A stretch of 64,000 nt of DNA from Plutella xylostella (taxonomy: Eukaryota; Arthropoda; Insecta; Lepidoptera; Plutellidae), in NCBI RefSeq assembly GCF_932276165.1, contig NC_064012.1, forward strand, positions 7,199,501 to 7,263,500. The letters run 5' to 3'. Under the pieces are notes generated by a model. That model searched no databases. It was not told the origin of the DNA and saw nothing but the letters and a program-made list of their open reading frames with translations. This document shows, in pieces, positions 58,420-64,000 of this stretch (its first letter is position 1; each line of letters starts with the position of its first letter). The position numbers were made by a program, and so were the translations under genes.

Positions 58420-58790
58420 TTTTTTTTTTTTTTTTTTTTTTATTATTTGGTCTACAAAACTGAACATAATCTACGATAAATGTATCTTTAGACAATTAAA
58501 AAAAACTTAAGATTATACTCTACTAGTTGCAGACACAGCTTGCGTTTCTTAAATACTTAATTTTAGGTGGCACATGCTAGCCAAATTACATTAATATTAC
58601 GGTTAAAATTAGTTTCTAAGAATATAATTACTATAATTGAGTATTTTTACAAAATTCTCTTCAGACTACTTTTAAGTGAGGTAATAGAACCGCAGAATAT
58701 ATCTATTTCGTCTCTGATGTAGTTAGTGGAGGAGCACATTCGATATATAGGTGAGTGTAGACCAAGATTGGACTTCGACTGAGGGAGGCT
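58420..58790 (-). mobile_element. Antisense LINE 3' end with poly(A) tail
   Basis: About 22 T at 58420-58441 are the poly(A) tail of a - strand retroelement. Upstream of it on the - strand, a frame (58784 to 58647) ends with NLGLHSPIYRMCSSTNYI, then DIFCGSITSLKSSLKRIL and a stop. That is the RMC...N...IDIF...S...FK-like C-terminus common to many insect LINE ORF2 proteins. A 3' UTR of about 200 bp separates stop and tail. It is 5'-truncated at about 58790. Confidence 0.65.
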
Positions 58791-58799
58791 GAATGTTTT

Positions 58800-59884
58800 G
58801 CTATTTAGGTATTAAAAACTACTTAGATATTAAATAAAACTGTTTCATCGATATTAATGCCGGGGTCATTCTCATACTAGGAGTGCTACTTAGTGTAGTT
58901 AAATGCTAAAAAAATAATTATCATAATGTCATAATTGTTATTACACTCGTAGCAACAGTGTATCTGTAAAACTGTGACAAATCTATCTATAGGTACATTT
59001 AATGGTTTCGAACGACTACAATACGACAACGATATTCAAAAATACTTAAGATTCCTCACAAACACATCAATCAACCACTTCAGTTGCTGATGATGTCATG
59101 CTCTTAAAAACAGCAATTAAGGGTCTCATAAATTTATTGATTATAACACCCTTATAGAGGCACAATTTATACACTTATAGAGACATAAAATACATCTTAT
59201 ATTGGCAACTTATACACAGTGGACATCGTATATGCTTTCGTCGGAACACGGGAGCCTAACAAGGAAAAACAAAGGTAGGAGGCAACGGCAGGCGGTCCGT
59301 TAATTGCTAAGTTACTCACTCTCGTGTCGGCTAATTACCTTACCCACTGCACATACTCGCTCTATACAACAAGTAGGGTATCTATCTACCTCTTTTTCGC
59401 AAACACATTGTGTCTTGGTTTAGGTAATAAAACGCTTATTAATTGTCGCTGAATCCGTAAGTTTTTGAGTTTGCTTTATGTATTAAATAGCTTTTAGGTA
59501 GGTAGGTAAGTTTAGTTTGTGTATGTCATTTTGGGACATTAGGTCGGGACTGCTAAACTAAAATATTATTATGATTACGTATTAAAATTTTCATACGAAG
59601 TATCGGCGTTTTATCAATAGACTTTGGAAGCTACCGTCATTCAGCGACTTTTTGAAAGTGATACTCCCGAAAAATAAAACCACCCGGCTTGTTTTTTCAT
59701 GTTTTGCGGGAGAGAGATCAAAGATAAAGAAATTTCTTATTCTGGAAACTTTTCCTAATGTGACTTTGCCTCGCGTGCTCTATATACCACATGACTGTCC
59801 TAACTGTGACCTGTCTGATCTGCTCGATGTACTATGATACCTGGCCTAAGTGTGACCCACTCCTGCTATCCGGCCCCTGATAGG
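58800..59884. other. AT-rich intergenic DNA
   Basis: No gene, repeat boundary or RNA gene recognised. The 61-codon frame at 59652-59837 has no domain. Confidence 0.4.
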
Positions 59885-59887
59885 TAA

Positions 59888-60089
59888 GGCCGTGTCCGCA
59901 CCGCGAATATTTTTCCGCGCGGAATCAATTCGCAATTTTGAAACATATCGAATACTATAGGAGTATCCGCACTAGCGGAAAAAAAAAAGGCATTCGCGGT
60001 GTGAACACGAACAGGCGAACTTCGATCGCGGAATATAATTCGCGCGAGTTAATTCCGCGCGGAAAAATATTCGCGGTGCGGACATGGCC
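59888..60089. mobile_element. PIF/Harbinger-type MITE, 202 bp
   Basis: The long inverted termini begin GGCCRTGTCCGCACCGCG and run on through AATATTTTTCCGCGCGGAAT with almost no mismatch, about 40 bp per arm. Exact TAA duplications flank it (59885-59887 and 60090-60092). TWA duplication and a GGCC start fit PIF/Harbinger. It is non-coding and would fold into a strong hairpin. The arms are well preserved, suggesting fairly recent movement. Confidence 0.88.
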
Positions 60090-60092
60090 TAA

Positions 60093-61261
60093 CTTACTAA
60101 ACGGACTTTGACTTTTATCATTGTGAGTGATGGTAGGTGCGTCGAGAAGACGGCTGCTGCACTGGATCAATACATACATTTGCGAATAGATCCAGCGGGT
60201 GTCAACATGCATGGCACCAGAAAGTTGTAATGGAAACTTGCGAACTATCGATGAGAACGATACCCGACCCGAATCGAGATCGTATCGAGTTAGGTAGTTC
60301 AAAAATCCATGTCAGTAGTTTTGCCATCACAACAAATGAAAATTCATCTTAAATCCCGATTCATTTAACAATATTAATTTCATGGAGATAGTTCAACGCT
60401 CCGGGCTGACCTCTTCCAACCTCCGACTAAGTAACGGAGATAACATAACAAATCGCTTTGGTAACCGCGATACTGACGGAGAAAAAAGAACGATAGCGAC
60501 CGGCCGCGGTGGCTATACTCGGTGAAATATTATCTCCACTATGACTTACGAGTACGGGCCTCTCGGCTAAGCATAATGACATTTTAGTATTACAACACTT
60601 TATCTATGTACAAGAGCCGAAAAGTTCTAAGATAAGTTAAACGCCAACTGGTATATTGTTTCAAAAATGTGACAGGCGATGTAATTTGTTATTGTCAAAG
60701 TGGCTGCCTAAGTGCCGCGCCGCCTGCGCCCGCGCTCTGGGCGGACCTGGACCACTAAACACACAACCGAAATACACTTCACCGTTATCCTTTCTGTCAT
60801 ACTCAAGTTAAAAATTATATTTATCATTTCCATGAATTCTTATCTATAATCGTTGTATTAGTGACGTTATAATATATGTGTTCTTGTACCGACTTGAACT
60901 ATTGCTACTACATGAGTTATTATTTGACACTAATAACTGTTATCTGAGAGATCTGATGGTCTAATGAAATTATGGCTACCGTTTAGCTTTTGATCTATCG
61001 CATCTATTAAACTGATTTAACTGCTTCCGTAGAATAGTTAAAAAAATAAGTTTCGTAATTTCTCTAAGCATTGGGTTGGGTGAATGTATAAATATAACTC
61101 TTTTTTCATACACCTTTTATATAAAAGAACCTACCGAAGATTACAATGACTGTTATTGTTTTTCCCGTCTACCTTTACTATGCTTGTCACTTTCTGTGAA
61201 CTGCTTTACAGCGCCTTTAGTTAGTAGATACGAGTAGTACAGCCTGGAAAATGTGTACAGA
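60093..61261. other. Intergenic DNA
   Basis: Mixed-composition sequence with no recognised gene. Frames at 60137-60352 (+) and 59955-60302 (-) overlap each other and the MITE, and have no domain. Confidence 0.4.
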
Positions 61262-61336
61262 ATTGGCGGATTTCGATCCCGCAATCCCAAGCTCCAGAAA
61301 CAGGTTTACTATCGCCTGAACTACGGTTTCTGTTGT
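61262..61336 (-). repeat. Degraded tRNA-like sequence (SINE head or tRNA pseudogene)
   Basis: On the - strand CCGTAGTTCAGGCGATAG resembles an A box, and GGGATCGAAATCCG, about 45 bases later, resembles a B box with one extra base. Stem pairing is imperfect and there is no clear SINE body. Probably a decayed SINE head. Confidence 0.35.
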
Positions 61337-61826
61337 GTATCAGTCTGTGGTAGCGTAGCTCCCAAGCGAGTGAACCTATCTCTTTTCTAGTATATGAGGG
61401 GATCTGATAAACTTAATCATGTCCGATCGATTCCAAATTTCCTACCGTCTTATTTTAATGATACTGAAACTAGGTACCTATATGATACTCGTAAGGTAAT
61501 CGTAACCTGTTCAGCCGTTTGATTATCATCATCTCTTTAATAAATGATCAGGGGATCTCAATACCTTCCAATTGCGCTATCGATTTGATATTTGGTAACG
61601 TATTACTTTAGTCTTTCTTACAACTTCTGCTGCCTACTTTAATATTTATGTATATTATTTGTTAATATTAAAGGTATTATAAAAAGCTGTAAAGGTCCAT
61701 TTTACTTTTACAGCTTTAGAAACTCAATTAAGAAGCTACATTTTGGATATTTATCTGATTGATGCTGACCATTGAAATATCAAGTATTGCGCGCGTGCGT
61801 GAGCGCAATAAACATTGCATTTATTG

Positions 61827-62879
61827 GGGTCCAGCCAGATACGTCCCATTCCACACTCGACCAGGCCACACTCGACCCGAATTTCATCATTTCGATAGGG
61901 TTAATTTTTAAGATGTTTTTTTTTTCTTATCTCAAAGTACAGTCGACAGAAAATGTTTATGGATTTCTTAATTGATTGCATATAGTGATTATCACTTAAA
62001 TTTAAGAAATATGTTGACTAAAATTATTATTATTTAATAAAATAGTATAACTAGCCTAAGTTTGACCTCAGTAACAGAGAAAGGTAGTTTACCCGTCTCA
62101 TTGTTTTAGCTTCGTTGGGAAACTTCGTCACATATTCTCCTCGGCCATTCCTCAGAGCCTGAAGACAAAAGTCTTCAACCAGTGCGTCCTGCCAGTGATG
62201 ACGTATGGTGCAGAGACGTGGACACTGACGGTAGGACTGGTCCACCGACATAAAGTCGCTCAGCGTGCTATGGAGAGAGCTATCCTTGGGGTTTCTCTGA
62301 TGGATTGTATCAGAAATGAGGTTATCCGTCAGAGGACTAAGGTTACCGACATAGCTGTCAAAATATGCCGAAGAACCGATAACCGTTGGGGTAGACGAGT
62401 TCTCGAGTGGAGACCACGAACAGGCAAACGCAGCGTGGGACGCCCTCCTGCCCGCTGGTCTGACGACCTTAGACGGGTGGCGGGTGGGTAATTATAATTT
62501 TATAAACAGCAAACGGATTTTATAAAAAGGATTTTATACATATTTTCATAGTAAAGATATTTTGTCTAACTGTGATTTTAGCAAACATAATTATTAATAG
62601 TTATTATTTACTTATTTTGTTAATATTTATTATTACTTATTACGTTTATAATTCAAAACATGTGTTACCTACTAATAATGTTTATAGAAAATCATAAATA
62701 AATGTTTAAAGTACAAACTGTTACTTTTGTTTGAATTCATCAGCACATAAAACACCTAACTATAATTTCAGTAAAAAAATCTCTTGTGGCTGACAGTACA
62801 TTTCAACAAAAGTACCTAGACCTTATCGTATTTTAGAAATTCGGGTCGAGTGTGGAATGGGACGAATCTGGTTGGACCC
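61827..62879. mobile_element. TIR transposon derivative with 8-bp duplication, carrying an RTE fragment
   Basis: The termini are inverted: GGGTCCARCCAGATWCG then TCCCATTCCACACTCGACC. ATTTATTG flanks it on both sides (61819-61826 and 62880-62887). The left arm has a short internal duplication of the CCACACTCGACC block. There is no transposase; the centre holds an RTE LINE segment (62150-62493). An 8-bp duplication is compatible with hAT-like and several other superfamilies. The GGGTCC start is not a typical hAT end, so I leave it unassigned. Confidence 0.8.
62150..62493 (+). pseudogene. RTE LINE C-terminal fragment inside the TIR element
   Basis: The 98-codon frame at 62195-62491 reads MTYGAETWTLTVGLVHRHK, then AQRAMERAILGVSLMD and RVLEWRPRTGKRSVGRPP, the standard RTE C-terminal region. 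The block that normally reads KLKWQWAGHI between VTDIA and RRTDNRWG is missing, so it is internally deleted. A stop follows RVAGG. Its relatives lie at 24036-24136 and 22261-22298. It is not the same lineage as the LINE at 53634. Confidence 0.8.
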
Positions 62880-62887
62880 ATTTATTG

Positions 62888-63391
62888 TGCGTGCGGACTC
62901 AAACGACAATCTTAGGCTGGGGACCACCATGTAACAGAGCTAAGACAGAATTATACCACCAAAAAGTTAGAAATTACCTTTTCAAGTTTCCTGTGGTGTG
63001 GCATTTTACAAATTCAATAATTTTGTAGTTAATTGTGTATAAGGAAAGCTAAATTATTATTTGCTGGGTAAAAGCTCATAACTAAAACTTACTTACGTTT
63101 TTTGAAATGTCAGCCACAAACTAATGCCAGTATGGCTGATGGTAAAGCCTTTTCAAATTTTATTGTAGTTACCACATCATATAAAATTACCCTTCAGATA
63201 AAAAAATGTGAACATTGAACTAATATTACTAGTAATTGTGAATGCACGTCATGTAATTAATGAAAATCAAATCCACTGCTGAAAATCTCCAAAGTACGTC
63301 TCGGCCTTACTCATCCAGGTACTACCGGTATGTCTAAGCTAAGACCCAGGTCGTCGGTCCAACATGCGAGCAAGTGCCCAGCTATGCTTGC
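62888..63391. other. Intergenic spacer
   Basis: Nothing recognised between the two TIR elements. Confidence 0.4.
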
Positions 63392-63810
63392 TTGAGCCGC
63401 GAGCACAGGATTCGATGCTATTTTTGAATCTACACAAACATATGGAAAAAACAAATGCCACTTTTGGAACTAACAAATTTGCCTTACACTTTAACAGTGA
63501 CATTTGGTAGCTTAGGATTAGATTGTAGTAATGTTAATGTAGATGTATTTTTTAGTATTATAGCTGAACCCACTTCTATTAATGCTCAGTTAGTTTATAA
63601 ATTTGTAAAAAAGTGTCTAGAATTAAGAAGGAATTAGATTATGTTTGTTAAGTTTTGGAATGTTTACTAAGGTTAAGTTATGATGGGATTGACATGGTCG
63701 CATATGTGTACCAAAATCCCTAAAATTAATAAAGATTAAAAAAAAAAAACAGTGACATTTGACGATACGCAACATAAACGGAGGTTTCGAATCCTGTGCT
63801 CGCGGCTCTG
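63392..63810. mobile_element. MITE with perfect inverted ends, interrupted by a LINE tail
   Basis: The ends are a perfect 22-bp inverted repeat starting GAGCCGCGAGCACAGG (63394-63415 and 63787-63808). The right end extends to CAGAG. It shares interior order with the copy at 23648-23929. Removing the nested LINE (63507-63747) leaves about 165 bp. No target duplication is clear. Confidence 0.8.
63507..63747 (+). mobile_element. Truncated LINE 3' end nested in the MITE
   Basis: The insertion is flanked by AACAGTGACATTTG (63493-63506 and 63748-63761), although its first As could partly come from the tail. The insert reads as an ORF end (GLDCSNVNVDVFFSIIAEP, then YKFVKKCLELRRN and a stop at 63637). 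A short 3' UTR, AATAAA at 63728-63733 and a poly(A) run follow. The unbroken MITE at 23.87 kb shows the empty site. The LINE clade is uncertain. Confidence 0.78.
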
Positions 63811-64000
63811 TTTATGGTCTCTACTCGAGAACTCGTTTACACCATCATCATCGATTAGGTATTTATTCTTCAGCATATAATATATATCAGCTTTATATAT
63901 TATATGGCCAGCCTAATACGGGAATGTCAATGCCACTATGGTAGAGATTGAAAAGCTATGAATTTTAGATACTTACGAATTAAGTTAACTTAATTAATAC
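63811..64000. other. Right edge of the window
   Basis: No recognised feature. The small open frame ending at 63944 starts inside the MITE and is not credible. Confidence 0.4.

Overview
The window looks like a lepidopteran (moth or butterfly) chromosome segment. It is AT-rich. It carries tRNA-headed SINEs, RTE-type LINE tails and short TIR elements of kinds I know from Lepidoptera, together with many lepidopteran-style GGTAGGTACCTACC runs. The one clear host gene is an Iroquois-class homeobox gene on the + strand. I call it mirror (mirr) because the residues around the TALE homeodomain match what I remember of insect Mirror rather than Araucan/Caupolican. Four exons (12861-13190, 17577-17686, 37994-38292, 38691-39202) join in frame with GT/AG boundaries and give 400 residues from the methionine at 12909. 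A further upstream exon is likely.

Layout: 1-12860 is upstream DNA with no convincing gene (an orphan ORF near 1600-2083, an RTE tail at 8816, and a speculative first exon at 9047-9109). Intron 1 (13191-17576) is featureless to my eye. Intron 2 (17687-37993, about 20 kb) holds most of the interest. A SINE at 19.6 kb is followed by a nested pair of two-gene DNA transposons at 20108-27848, then by two short TIR elements at 31.1 and 32.3 kb. The last two mirr exons and a poly(A) signal lie at 38-39.3 kb. From 40 to 64 kb the DNA is a transposon graveyard: a SINE at 47.3 kb, two inverted ~1-kb repeats around a decayed reverse-transcriptase element (47.8-56.5 kb), an RTE LINE with a clear target-site duplication inside one of those repeats, LINE fragments at 58.3-58.8 kb, a TAA-flanked MITE at 59.9 kb, a TIR element with an 8-bp duplication at 61.8-62.9 kb, and a MITE with a LINE tail nested in it at 63.4-63.8 kb.

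The most interesting system is the element in mirr intron 2. The inner copy (21165-27035) carries two convergent, apparently intact genes. One is a three-exon 436-residue protein with a SWIM-like zinc motif and a YqaJ-type PD-(D/E)xK nuclease. The other is a two-exon 557-residue THAP + DDE transposase. TA target duplications, the GGGAATATGCA termini and this gene pair fit the ISL2EU (IS4EU) superfamily. The inner copy sits inside an internally deleted, oppositely oriented relative (20108-27848). The two ends of the element are otherwise dissimilar, but both carry TGACGTCA, exactly 19 bases, then CTCAGAATAAT, in all four end copies. That may be a promoter or transposase-binding module.

Family assignments are from memory of motifs. 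No database search was possible.
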